Source: Caloramator sp. (lineage in GTDB: Bacteria; Bacillota; Clostridia; Clostridiales; Caloramatoraceae). From it: DNA of 34,275 bases. The stretch lies in contig JAOAAJ010000069.1 of the NCBI GenBank assembly GCA_026418935.1, positions 1 to 34,275 of the forward strand. Direction: 5' to 3'. Below, piece by piece: positions 7,997-16,370 of this stretch. Positions within the stretch are counted from its first letter, which is position 1. Each line of letters opens with the position of its first letter. The position numbers and the translations under genes were made by a program. The notes under the pieces are model-generated. The model made no database searches, was not told where the DNA came from, and saw only the letters and a list, made by a program, of their open reading frames with translations.

Positions 7997-8033
7997 AAAG
8001 ACTGCCTTAGGTTTTTCCTGAATGGCAGTCTTT
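7997..8033 (-). terminator. Terminator of the amino-acid transporter gene
   Basis: Ten-base stem AAAGACTGCC (7997-8006) and GGCAGTCTTT (8024-8033), followed on the minus strand by TGTTTTTTTATGG. It lies just past the transporter stop codon. Confidence 0.9.
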
Positions 8034-8042
8034 TAAACTTAA

Positions 8043-9365
8043 TTAGTTCTTTCTTAGGTATTTATAAACTGGAAGTCCAACTAATGTTACAACAACACCA
8101 TAAAGTGCATAAGTTGTATTTGTAAGAAGTGTATTTATTAATATAAATACTCCTCCTGCTACACCAATTAGTGGTATTATTGGGAATAGCGGTACTTCAT
8201 ATGGTCTGTGTAGATGTGGGAAATTCTTTCTTAAAATAAACACACCTGCAACAGCCATAGTAAAGAATATCCAAAGCACGAATACAACAAGTTCAGTTAA
8301 AATATCAAAGGATCCTGTTGCAACATAAATGATAGTCATTACAAATGTTAAAACCATTGCATTAACAGGGGTTCCATACTTTTCATTTTCCTTTGATAAA
8401 ACTTCATGATAAGGAAGAAGTCTTTCCTTAGCCATTGCATAAGGAACTCTTGTACCTGTTAATATATATCCATTTAATGCACCAAATATTGATATTAATA
8501 TTCCTGCTGATATAAATGCTGCTCCGCCTTCTCCAAATAGAACCTTTGCTACATCTGATGCAGCCTTCTTAGAAGCCATTATTTGTTCAACTGGAAGTAC
8601 ATTTATTAATGCAACATTTACTGTTATATATGCAACCATAACAAGTAATAGTCCGCCTATTATAGCTCTTGGTAGGTTTTTACCTGGGTTTTCTATTTCA
8701 CCAGCAATATTTCCTACATTTATCCAGCCATCGTATGCCCAAAGTGTTCCAAGTATTGCAGCACCAAATCCTGCTGTTGTACTTGCATTAGACACTATTG
8801 GAGTAAAATTGTGTGCTTGACCTTTTATTAGTCCAAATATTACTAATACGAATATTGGAAGTAGCTTTGCAACTGTTGCTACTGATTGAAGCTTTCCACC
8901 AAACTTAGTTGAAAGCATATTTACTACCATCAAAAATCCTATAACTCCAACTGCCAATAGCTTTTGTTGAAAATCTGTTAAATCAACAAAGGCAGTTGCT
9001 TGAGTTGCAAATACTATACCAAGTGCAGCCATTGAACCTGGTATGTATACTAATGTCTGTACCCATCCTAATAGGAAGGCCCATCTTTCACCATATAATT
9101 CCTTAAGATAAGCAAAAAGTCCACCTGTCTTTGGAATTGCCGCTGCTATCTCTGCAACAGTAAGTCCTGCAGCCATTGTTATGATTCCACCTACTACCCA
9201 AGCAAGTATTCCAAGTCCCGGTGCTCCAGCATCAGTAAAAACCTTTGCAGGCTTAAAGAAAATACCTGAACCAATTACAACACCAATTACTACTGCTATT
9301 GCTTCGATAAGTCCTAAGCTCTTTTTTTGTTTTACTTCAAAATTTTGTTCCTTTAAAGCTTGCAT
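8043..9365 (-). CDS. APC-superfamily amino-acid transporter (LAT-like)
   Basis: A 440-residue integral membrane protein with about twelve hydrophobic helices. TM1 holds the APC hallmark IGVVIGSGIFFKPAKV (about residues 25-40), the unwound substrate-binding helix of LeuT-fold transporters, and TM6 carries GTLWAYDGWINVGNIAGEIENPGKNLPRAI, a LAT/SteT-type signature. Close relatives include the Ser/Thr exchanger SteT of Bacillus and other exchangers, so it most likely moves neutral amino acids by antiport or symport. The specificity cannot be read. It is monocistronic: its own promoter lies upstream at 9420-9448 and a strong terminator follows. The ATG follows AAGGAAGGGTAGG closely. Confidence 0.9.
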   Translation of the reverse strand: MQALKEQNFEVKQKKSLGLIEAIAVVIGVVIGSGIFFKPAKVFTDAGAPGLGILAWVVGGIITMAAGLTVAEIAAAIPKTGGLFAYLKELYGERWAFLLGWVQTLVYIPGSMAALGIVFATQATAFVDLTDFQQKLLAVGVIGFLMVVNMLSTKFGGKLQSVATVAKLLPIFVLVIFGLIKGQAHNFTPIVSNASTTAGFGAAILGTLWAYDGWINVGNIAGEIENPGKNLPRAIIGGLLLVMVAYITVNVALINVLPVEQIMASKKAASDVAKVLFGEGGAAFISAGILISIFGALNGYILTGTRVPYAMAKERLLPYHEVLSKENEKYGTPVNAMVLTFVMTIIYVATGSFDILTELVVFVLWIFFTMAVAGVFILRKNFPHLHRPYEVPLFPIIPLIGVAGGVFILINTLLTNTTYALYGVVVTLVGLPVYKYLRKN

Positions 9366-9419
9366 CCTACCCTTCCTTCCTCTGTATTTCGTTATTTTTT
9401 TACTTTTTTCGACTTTATT

Positions 9420-9448
9420 ATTTTACTAAAAAGAATGATTTATTTCAA
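9420..9448 (-). promoter_or_regulatory. Promoter of the amino-acid transporter gene
   Basis: On the minus strand TTGAAA (9443-9448), 17-base spacer, TAAAAT (9420-9425). It is 55 bases upstream of the start codon and just past the stop of the DUF523 gene. Confidence 0.7.
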
Positions 9449-9469
9449 TATAGTTTTCTTAAAAAAATT

Positions 9470-9952
9470 TTAATAATCAATTTTCACAATATTCTCTAAT
9501 ATTGTATCATCTATATCCTCTTCTGTATAAACCTTAATGCCATTTTGAATTAAAAGCTCTGCCGTTACTCCATTTCCCTTTTTTAGCTTACCACTAAAAC
9601 TTCCATCATATATTAATCCACATCCACAGGATGGACTTTTTGATTTTAATATTGCAATTTTTGCGTTATATAACTCTGCTATCTTTAATGCTTCATAGGC
9701 TCCCTTTATAAAGTTTTGTGTTACATCTTCTCCACATGTATTTAATACTTTTCCTTTGCCTTCTAATACCTCTTTTGCATCCTCTGCCTGTATTTCTGCT
9801 GGTTTTCTTGGAGTACTAAGCCCTCCTAATTGTTCTGGGCAAATAGGTATTAAACTATGTTTTTTCATTAATTCTATTACCCTGTTATTTTTATTATCAC
9901 CCCCACTATATTTACAGCATACACCTAACAAACATGCACTTACTAAAATCAT
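9470..9952 (-). CDS. DUF523 family protein
   Basis: A 160-residue cysteine-rich cytoplasmic protein of the DUF523 family. The N-terminal motif VSACLLGVCCKYSGG (C7, C12, C13), the CPEQLGGLSTPRKPAEI motif and the SPSCGCG motif around residues 107-113 are diagnostic. The conserved cysteines suggest a metal or Fe-S site; no reaction is established that I can name with confidence, although some relatives are fused to DUF1722. GGAG stands 7 bases before the ATG at 9952. No clear terminator follows; the next promoter begins 22 bases downstream of its stop. Confidence 0.88.
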   Translation of the reverse strand: MILVSACLLGVCCKYSGGDNKNNRVIELMKKHSLIPICPEQLGGLSTPRKPAEIQAEDAKEVLEGKGKVLNTCGEDVTQNFIKGAYEALKIAELYNAKIAILKSKSPSCGCGLIYDGSFSGKLKKGNGVTAELLIQNGIKVYTEEDIDDTILENIVKIDY

Positions 9953-10084
9953 AAAACCACTCCTTAGATATTTTACAATTTATATTATATTTCGACACTT
10001 TTCAATAATTTAGTCAAAAACTTAATATAAATTTTTCTTAATGATTTTTAATATTAACTTAAAAAATAAACTTTATATAGCATA

Positions 10085-10119
10085 AAGGGCTGTCTTTATT
10101 TAAATCTTTGACAGCCCTT
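10085..10119 (-). terminator. Probable terminator of mutS2
   Basis: Perfect ten-base stem AAGGGCTGTC (10085-10094) and GACAGCCCTT (10110-10119) with a 15-base loop just past the mutS2 stop. The T tract on the minus strand is short (TTTATG), so it may be weak. Confidence 0.65.
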
Positions 10120-10123
10120 CAAA

Positions 10124-12484
10124 CTATTTCAATTCAACAATTGTAACGCCACTACTACCTTCACTAATATCTCCCATACGCATTGATTTTACATATTGAT
10201 GCTTTCTTAAAGCCTGTTTTATTCCCTCTCTTAAGGCTCCAGTTCCTTTACCATGTATTATTCTAACCGAATTTAGTCCAGCAAGATATGCATCATCTAA
10301 ATACTTGTCTAAATTGTATAGTGCCTCATCTACCGTTTGACCTCTTAAGTCTATTTCTGTTGATATATTTTGTGCCTTTTGTTTTATTATATTAGAAACT
10401 CCTGACTTTTTAACTTCCTTTTTATCCTGTTCTACCCTCTTTAACTTGTTTAAAGGAACGTTCATCTTTATAATTCCAATTTGTACTTGCACCTCTCCCT
10501 TTGAATCAGGCTTTGATAGAACAACACCCTTTTGGGAAACTGTTGTTACAAATACCTTTTCTCCTATATTTACATCCTCTAATGCTTCAAATTCTTCTTC
10601 CTTCTTTTCAACAGACTTTTTATTTAACTCCTCTATATTTTCCTTAAGTTTTCTTCTTGCCTCTTCTGCCTGCTTTAAGGATATTGCTTCGCTGTTTTTC
10701 TTTAATTCCACAAGCTCCTTTACAATTGAATCTGCCTCAAACTTTGCCTGCTGTAATATTCTTCTTGCCTCTTCTTGTGCCTTTCTTATAATATTTTCTC
10801 TTTGATTATCAAGTTTAAACTTCCTTTCAGATAGCTGCTTCTTTATTTCAAGAGATTCCTTCTTTATAGCTTCAATCTCCTCATATTCCTTCTCAAGCTG
10901 TATTGTTTTGTTTTGAAGTGCCTGTATTACATCCTCAAATCTTGCTGCATCCTTTGAAATTTTCAATTTTGCATTTTCAATAATTTCATTACTAAGTCCA
11001 AGCCTTTTTGATATTTCAAAGGCATTAGATTTTCCTGGAATTCCAATTAAAAGCCTATAGGTTGGTCTTAAGGTTTCTACATCAAATTCAACACTTGCAT
11101 TTTCAAACCCTTCCTTCTCCATAGCAAAAACCTTAAGCTCACTATAGTGGGTAGTTGCAACTATCTTTGCACCCTTTTCAAAAATATACTCAAGTATAGA
11201 CATAGCAAGAGCTGCACCCTCTGTTGGATCTGTTCCAGCCCCAAGCTCATCGACAAGAATTAGGGATGTTTCATCAACTTCCTTTAATATATTTACTATA
11301 TTAGTCATATGAGAAGAGAAGGTTGATAGGCTCTGCTCTATGCTCTGCTCATCACCTATATCAGCAAACACCTTATTAAATACAGACACCTGCGAACCAT
11401 ATGATGCTGGAATCGCAAGTCCTGCCATAGCCATTAGGGTTAAAAGTCCTGTTGTCTTTAAAGTTACAGTTTTTCCTCCTGTGTTAGGACCTGTTATAAC
11501 AAGTGCCTTATAGGTATCCCCTAATTTAACATCAATCGGCACCACAACATCTTTATCTATCAAAGGATGTCTTGCCCTTTTTAAATTAATAAGCCCTCTT
11601 TGGTTGATCTCTGGAACTATTGCATCTAAATCAAGTCCAAATCTTCCCTTTGCTAATATAAAGTCAATATAGCCTATGTTTAAATTATTATGTTCCAACA
11701 TATCTGCATTATCTGCGACCTTTACACTTAACTCATAAAGAATTCTCTCGACCTCCTGCTTTTCCTTAAGCATAAGTTCCTTAATTTCATTATTAAGTTC
11801 AACTACAGCCATAGGCTCAATAAATAGTGTTGAACCACTTGCAGATTGGTCGTGTACAAGTCCTGGAACATGACCTTTAAATTCAGCCTTTACAGGAAGA
11901 ACATATCTATCTCCCCTCAAAGTTATAATTGGGTCCTGAAGATATTTAGAATATCCCTGAAGCATTGACTGAAGTTTTTCCTTAACCTTTGCATTTTTAT
12001 CCCTTATTGCTCTTCTTATGCTATATAGCTTTTCACTTGCTCTATCTGATATCTCAGATTCGCTTATTATCTTGGTTTCAATTTCACTTTCAAGTCCCTT
12101 TATCATAACTAATGATTCAACTATTTCATATATAATAGGGCATATTTCCTCCTTATTTCCGTCCTTCATAAACTCCTTTAGCTGTCTTGTACATTTTAAT
12201 AGAGAATTTACCCTTAAAAGTTCAATAGGTTGAAGAGTATACCCCATCTTTGCCCTCTTTAATGTATCCTGCAAATCATAGGTAACGCCAATAGGTAAAC
12301 TACCCCATTTTAAAACAACCTCAAATCCTTCCTTTGTTTCCTCAAGCCTTTCTCTAACCTCGTGAACATTGCTTGAGGGTTTTAAATCTCTTATCATTTT
12401 TTTTGCAATTTCAGTTGTAGCTCTCTTCTCCAGCATATCTATTATTTTGTTATATTCAAGTATCCTTAAAGTTTTTTCATTCAT
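10124..12484 (-). CDS. mutS2: MutS2 ATPase/endonuclease (ribosome rescue and recombination factor)
   Basis: A 786-residue protein with complete MutS2 architecture: a core/clamp region lacking the MutS mismatch-recognition domain, an ATPase with Walker A GPNTGGKT (residues 332-339), Walker B SLILVDELGAGTDPTEG, a long charged coiled coil (roughly 510-640), and a C-terminal Smr nuclease domain with IDLRGQTVDEAL and IIHGKGTGALREGI. MutS2 in Bacillus acts on collided ribosomes, and in other species limits homologous recombination; both fit the family. The ATG at 12493 is directly attached to the AAGGAAGG ribosome site, whereas the ATG at 12484 is 9 bases away and gives the usual N-terminus (MNEKTLRILEY). 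It begins 15 bases after the U32 gene, implying one transcript. Confidence 0.96.
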   Translation of the reverse strand: MNEKTLRILEYNKIIDMLEKRATTEIAKKMIRDLKPSSNVHEVRERLEETKEGFEVVLKWGSLPIGVTYDLQDTLKRAKMGYTLQPIELLRVNSLLKCTRQLKEFMKDGNKEEICPIIYEIVESLVMIKGLESEIETKIISESEISDRASEKLYSIRRAIRDKNAKVKEKLQSMLQGYSKYLQDPIITLRGDRYVLPVKAEFKGHVPGLVHDQSASGSTLFIEPMAVVELNNEIKELMLKEKQEVERILYELSVKVADNADMLEHNNLNIGYIDFILAKGRFGLDLDAIVPEINQRGLINLKRARHPLIDKDVVVPIDVKLGDTYKALVITGPNTGGKTVTLKTTGLLTLMAMAGLAIPASYGSQVSVFNKVFADIGDEQSIEQSLSTFSSHMTNIVNILKEVDETSLILVDELGAGTDPTEGAALAMSILEYIFEKGAKIVATTHYSELKVFAMEKEGFENASVEFDVETLRPTYRLLIGIPGKSNAFEISKRLGLSNEIIENAKLKISKDAARFEDVIQALQNKTIQLEKEYEEIEAIKKESLEIKKQLSERKFKLDNQRENIIRKAQEEARRILQQAKFEADSIVKELVELKKNSEAISLKQAEEARRKLKENIEELNKKSVEKKEEEFEALEDVNIGEKVFVTTVSQKGVVLSKPDSKGEVQVQIGIIKMNVPLNKLKRVEQDKKEVKKSGVSNIIKQKAQNISTEIDLRGQTVDEALYNLDKYLDDAYLAGLNSVRIIHGKGTGALREGIKQALRKHQYVKSMRMGDISEGSSGVTIVELK

Positions 12485-12499
12485 ATAACCCATCCTTCC

Positions 12500-14860
12500 T
12501 TATAAAACACCTCTATAATAATGTCCTTTAGTAATTTTTCCCTTCAGCATATCTAAAACTTCTTTTACACTATCTGTCTGCATAAATTCACTATTGTTTA
12601 ACATATCAACAGCCTCTCTAAAGGCCCTTGATATCTTTTTTGCCTCATCTACCTTTTCATCTAAAAACTGAACAACTAAATATTTTGCTCCAGTCTTATC
12701 TATTTCCCTTATATCCTCTAACATACATAAAATCTTTGAATTGTAGATGTGATTTCTACAATATCTATCAGGTATAATTAAAAATTCCTCATTCATCCTA
12801 TCCTTTAGATAATGTATTTTATTTTGGCAAACCAACTTGCAGTCCTCTCTTCCTTCATCCTTTGAACTTCCAATAAAGCACTGTCTTGAAACCATCATTT
12901 TTATTCTACCATATACAAAGAGCATTGTATCTATATTTGTACAATCAATCAAATCCTTTATTTCCTTTAAGTTTAGTTCATTTGAAATAAAGCTTCCTGC
13001 ATTGTTAAGCACTTCAGTTGAAACCGAATTAAATATATTAAATCCCTTATCAAGCTTTACATCAAATCCGTTCTCCATTAAATATTTATAAATACCTAAA
13101 TTACCACAAAGAGCAACTTGCACACCTTTATCTTTTAGGCCTTTTATTTTATCTTTGATTTTCCTTTCTTCTTCTAAAACAATTTCAGGTATCCATAGTT
13201 TTATATTAAAACCTTTATCTATTAATGAATTTATATCTCCATTGTTTATTCTTAAGTCGTCTCCTCCAAAGTAGACTTCATCAAAATACTCATAAACCTC
13301 TTCAACTATATCCTGTCTTCCTGTAATCAGTATTAATTTCTTTTTATCCTGTTTAATTTTCTTTTCTAAGTTGAACTCTATTTTAACCTCTTGCTTTTTA
13401 TTTTGTTTTTTATCTAAAAGCTTTTGGATAGCATCTCTTCTTATAGAATTTATCCTCGAAACGGGTATTATCACATCTTCATCTAAATCTGCCTTCAAAT
13501 TTGTTAATACATATGGAGTATCCTTTGTTTTTGATAGGCTATCCTTTAATTTTTCTAAGGTAATTGGCTTATTTACTGCAATCTCTGGAGGTTCTGATGT
13601 AATTTCAACCTCATCTCCATATATATCCCTAATTCTTAAAACAACATCTTCATTTTTTTTTATCTTTATATATGCATCAATAGGTACTCTTTTTATCTCT
13701 TTCCCTTCAAAACTCTCCTTTGCCCTATTTATAAGCTCTATATCGGAGGTTTTATAGAGTATATCTCCCTTTTTTGCTCCCCTTAAATAAAACTCAACCT
13801 CATCTTTAAAGGATGCATTTTTAACTACCCTACCATCCTTTTTCATATTCGCAACAACAACACCAACACCTCTATCAAAAACTTCAACACCATCACCATC
13901 ATTAAGTGGAGCATCAAGTTTAACTTTTGCAAAATCCCCCTTAACGCTAATTACCCTTCCAAGATATGTACCCCAATTTCTCGGCTTTTTATAGCTCATC
14001 ATTTCACTGCCTTGTCTTTTAAACATAAAGGCAGAGGTAAATCCTCCTCTATTGAATATTTGGGTTACATCCCGTATATGGGACTTTTCAAGTTTCCCAT
14101 CGATAGCCGCCCTGTATGCAGAAACTACAGTTGCAACATATTCTGGCCTCTTCATTCTTCCTTCTATTTTTAAAGAATACACCCCAAGTTCCTTTATTTT
14201 ATCTATAAATTCCAAAGTTGATAAATCCTTTGGGCTTAAATGATATGCTTTATTATTGTGGAGCCTGTATTCTAACCTACAAGGTTGTGCACATCTTCCA
14301 CGATTTCCACTTCTTCCTCCTATTATGCTGCTCATTAGACATTGACCTGAAAAGCTTATACACAGTGCTCCGTGCACAAACATCTCAAGCTCTGCTCTTG
14401 AGTTTTTTGATATATGTTTTATTTCATCAAGCGATAGCTCCCTTGATAAAACAACCCTTTTTACTCCTAAATCATAGAGCATTTCAACTGTATCTAAATT
14501 ATGAGCAGTCATTTGAGTACTTGCATGAACCTCAAAATCTGGAAGATATTTTCTTAAAAGATGTAAAAAACCTAAATCCTGTACAATTAATGCATCAACA
14601 CCAATTGAATATAAAAAGGAGGCATACTCAAGTGCTCCTTTTAATTCTGTGTTCTTTAAAAGAGTATTTATAGTAACATAAACCTTTACATTATATGCAT
14701 GACAAAATCTTACCGCTTCTACAAGTTCTTCTCTATCAAAATTTGCTGCACTTTGCCTTGCTGAAAACTCCTTCCCACCTAAATAAACTGCATCTGCTCC
14801 GTTTAAAACAGCAGCCTTCAAGCTCTCCATATCACCTGCTGGTGCCAATAGTTCCAACAT
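12500..14860 (-). CDS. Peptidase U32 family protein, RlhA-like (23S rRNA hydroxylation)
   Basis: A 786-residue member of the U32 family with a DUF3656-type C-terminal part. The N-terminal TIM-barrel is typical: LELLAPAGDMESLKAAVLNG and GADAVYLGGKEFSARQSAANF. Four conserved cysteines, C167, C174, C190 and C194 (VHGALCISFSGQC and GRCAQPC), are the presumed Fe-S ligands. Long U32 proteins of this kind resemble E. coli RlhA (YdcP), which is needed for hydroxylation of C2501 in 23S rRNA, rather than collagenases. The C-terminal 300 residues are lysine-rich and contain a second Cys group (residues about 675-695: SRQC, REDCKLVCQN). It shares an operon with mutS2, a plausible translation-linked pairing. 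The exact modification is inferred from family. Confidence 0.85.
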   Translation of the reverse strand: MLELLAPAGDMESLKAAVLNGADAVYLGGKEFSARQSAANFDREELVEAVRFCHAYNVKVYVTINTLLKNTELKGALEYASFLYSIGVDALIVQDLGFLHLLRKYLPDFEVHASTQMTAHNLDTVEMLYDLGVKRVVLSRELSLDEIKHISKNSRAELEMFVHGALCISFSGQCLMSSIIGGRSGNRGRCAQPCRLEYRLHNNKAYHLSPKDLSTLEFIDKIKELGVYSLKIEGRMKRPEYVATVVSAYRAAIDGKLEKSHIRDVTQIFNRGGFTSAFMFKRQGSEMMSYKKPRNWGTYLGRVISVKGDFAKVKLDAPLNDGDGVEVFDRGVGVVVANMKKDGRVVKNASFKDEVEFYLRGAKKGDILYKTSDIELINRAKESFEGKEIKRVPIDAYIKIKKNEDVVLRIRDIYGDEVEITSEPPEIAVNKPITLEKLKDSLSKTKDTPYVLTNLKADLDEDVIIPVSRINSIRRDAIQKLLDKKQNKKQEVKIEFNLEKKIKQDKKKLILITGRQDIVEEVYEYFDEVYFGGDDLRINNGDINSLIDKGFNIKLWIPEIVLEEERKIKDKIKGLKDKGVQVALCGNLGIYKYLMENGFDVKLDKGFNIFNSVSTEVLNNAGSFISNELNLKEIKDLIDCTNIDTMLFVYGRIKMMVSRQCFIGSSKDEGREDCKLVCQNKIHYLKDRMNEEFLIIPDRYCRNHIYNSKILCMLEDIREIDKTGAKYLVVQFLDEKVDEAKKISRAFREAVDMLNNSEFMQTDSVKEVLDMLKGKITKGHYYRGVL

Positions 14861-14893
14861 ATATATCTCTCCCTTAACTTTTGTAACAAATTA

Positions 14894-14921
14894 ATTATAC
14901 ACTATTTATACAATTTTACAA
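14894..14921 (-). promoter_or_regulatory. Promoter of the U32-mutS2 operon
   Basis: On the minus strand TTGTAA (14916-14921), 16-base spacer, TATAAT (14894-14899), 34 bases before the U32 start. The -35 is a partial match and the spacer is one short of ideal. Confidence 0.5.
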
Positions 14922-14979
14922 TTATATTAAAAGATATGTAAATTTACTTTTGGAAAATCTAAAGAATAATTTACATAAG

Positions 14980-15006
14980 AAAAAGGCTGCCTTAAGCAGC
15001 CTTTTT
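14980..15006. terminator. Strong terminator after the 254-residue hypothetical gene
   Basis: Eleven-base stem AAAAAGGCTGC (14980-14990) and GCAGCCTTTTT (14996-15006) around CTTAA. On the minus strand it overlaps the stop codon of the 254-residue gene and ends in a T tract. It separates the unknown cluster from U32-mutS2. Confidence 0.9.
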
Positions 15007-15769
15007 AGCAATCAAGAGGTATTCCTTCAATTAATATATCTTGATCTACTCCTAATTTATCAAGAACATCTACAAATAGGCTGAGTAGTATTTCTGTTGC
15101 ACCCTGTGGTGCATGGATACCATTTAATTGCCATGTTTGACCTGTTGAAGTATGACCTACTGCATGATTTGTATATGGGCAATCATTTAATATATCATAT
15201 TCTGGTTTAATTGCTTTTATTAATAAGTGTGATTGTATAGTTGGGTCATCAAAACATTCTGGTGGTATAGGAGCATCAAATTCTGTTAATGGTACATCCT
15301 TTACCCATTTAAATTTTGGATTTGTTCCTATTCCAATAATTTCTAATGTTTCACCATAACCTATAGTTTGTGGTACATTCATTGCAGATATAAAACAAGC
15401 AGTAGGATATGCCTTATATACATCATCTGGAAGAACAACTATACCAAAACTATTGTCTTCGTATTTTACCCAAAGTACTACCTTAAATGTTATTGTAAGT
15501 CTTGCCTTATGGTTACAAATTATCTCCTGTGTTGCTGTCCAGTCAGTTATCTTTACTTCATTAATGCATTTAATTCCGTATGCATCTTCACCAATTACCT
15601 TTTTGTCAACACAAAAATGAAGTGGTACTTTTTTATCATTTGGTGCTGGTGGATTTCCTGCTATTTCTTCTGCAAATAATATTTGTTCTTCGTTTGCATA
15701 CTTTGCCAATATTCTCTTTACATAAATGTCAAGTTGCTGTGGTGTTCCATTCCTTAAGAGGTCCTCCAT
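15005..15769 (-). CDS. Unrecognised 254-residue protein, possibly SPOCS/DUF3794-like
   Basis: I do not recognise this protein with certainty. It is 254 residues with no signal peptide and no membrane helix. The first 35 residues look helical; the rest is rich in alternating hydrophobic residues, suggesting beta strands, with seven cysteines spread through it (FCVDKK, IKCINE, IICNHK, TACFIS, ECFDDP, NDCPYT and the last residue). The middle (ARLTITFKVVLWVKYED to about residue 185) loosely resembles the strand pattern of the SPOCS (DUF3794) domain of clostridial spore-coat morphogenetic proteins. That is a weak, by-eye impression. The start has GGGAGGG 7 bases before the ATG. Its strong ribosome site and strong terminator suggest a well-expressed single gene at the end of a three-gene cluster of unknowns. 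Confidence 0.8.
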   Translation of the reverse strand: MEDLLRNGTPQQLDIYVKRILAKYANEEQILFAEEIAGNPPAPNDKKVPLHFCVDKKVIGEDAYGIKCINEVKITDWTATQEIICNHKARLTITFKVVLWVKYEDNSFGIVVLPDDVYKAYPTACFISAMNVPQTIGYGETLEIIGIGTNPKFKWVKDVPLTEFDAPIPPECFDDPTIQSHLLIKAIKPEYDILNDCPYTNHAVGHTSTGQTWQLNGIHAPQGATEILLSLFVDVLDKLGVDQDILIEGIPLDC

Positions 15770-15844
15770 ATATTTCCCTCCCTAAATTATTCCATAAATT
15801 CAAATTCTAATTTATACTATGCAACTTATATGTTTTGTGTGATT

Positions 15845-16285
15845 TTATCTTCCAAAAAATCTGAAGGAACCTGAACTTTTTTTCTCTAAATTATTTATTT
15901 TATCAAGCATAATTTTAATAGTTTCATTTAGAATTAAGATTTGTGAATCAAAAAGCCTTCTCTGCTCATCTACACGATTATTTACCTGCTGCATTATGTC
16001 CTCTATGTTCTTTTTAAAAGTATCAACAGACAAACTTAAATTGTTTATGCTATCTTTTAAATTGTCAATGATTTCATCTTTTTTTTCAACTTCCTCTCTT
16101 TTTAAATTTTCTACGTATGCTTTTTTTAAAGTATCTATCTGTCGTTTAAGTTCCTCCATCTCTTCGTTTAGCCTATTAATCTTACTACTAATATCATCAA
16201 ATATGCTTTCACTTTGAGACTTTATTACCTTTTGCCAGCCTGTATTAAATTCATATTGAACTTGGGTTGGGTCTTTACGTGCCAA
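15845..16285 (-). CDS. Unrecognised coiled-coil protein (146 residues)
   Basis: I do not recognise this protein. From about residue 28 to 135 it is a nearly continuous heptad-like coiled coil (SKINRLNEEMEELKRQIDTLK onward), charged and Lys/Glu-rich, ending in a short basic tail SSGSFRFFGR. There is no signal peptide or membrane segment. The longest reading starts at GTG 16345 directly behind a terminator T tract and has no ribosome site; a TTG at 16285 has GGAGG (16294-16298) exactly 8 bases upstream and is preferred, giving an N-terminus MARKDPTQVQYEFNTGW. It is the middle gene of three unknowns. The tight placement behind a terminator means it probably has its own promoter; TATAAT-like sequence lies between the hairpin and the TTG. 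Confidence 0.7.
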   Translation of the reverse strand: MARKDPTQVQYEFNTGWQKVIKSQSESIFDDISSKINRLNEEMEELKRQIDTLKKAYVENLKREEVEKKDEIIDNLKDSINNLSLSVDTFKKNIEDIMQQVNNRVDEQRRLFDSQILILNETIKIMLDKINNLEKKSSGSFRFFGR

Positions 16286-16328
16286 TATTCCATCCTCCAA
16301 AGCATGGTTTATTATATAATATTCATAA

Positions 16329-16347
16329 TTGTGTTTTATTGACACAA
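16329..16347. promoter_or_regulatory. Small palindrome upstream of the 146-residue coiled-coil gene
   Basis: TTGTGT (16329-16334) and ACACAA (16342-16347) form a perfect inverted repeat around seven bases, located between the preceding terminator and the likely start at 16285. It could be an operator, but it is short and could occur by chance. Confidence 0.25.
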
Positions 16348-16350
16348 AAA

Positions 16351-16370
16351 AATAGGGCCTTTGCCCTATT
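16351..16370 (-). terminator. Terminator of the 295-residue coiled-coil gene
   Basis: Eight-base stem AATAGGGC (16351-16358) and GCCCTATT (16363-16370), four-base loop, followed on the minus strand by seven T residues. It overlaps the stop codon. Confidence 0.85.

Noticed and set aside
14218..14673. Plus-strand ORF of 151 codons, His- and Leu-rich
   Set aside because: It is antisense to the U32 gene and has the low-complexity look of a shadow reading.
15005..15769. Phage structural protein
   Set aside because: No phage genes nearby, and the cluster is set in a conserved housekeeping block.
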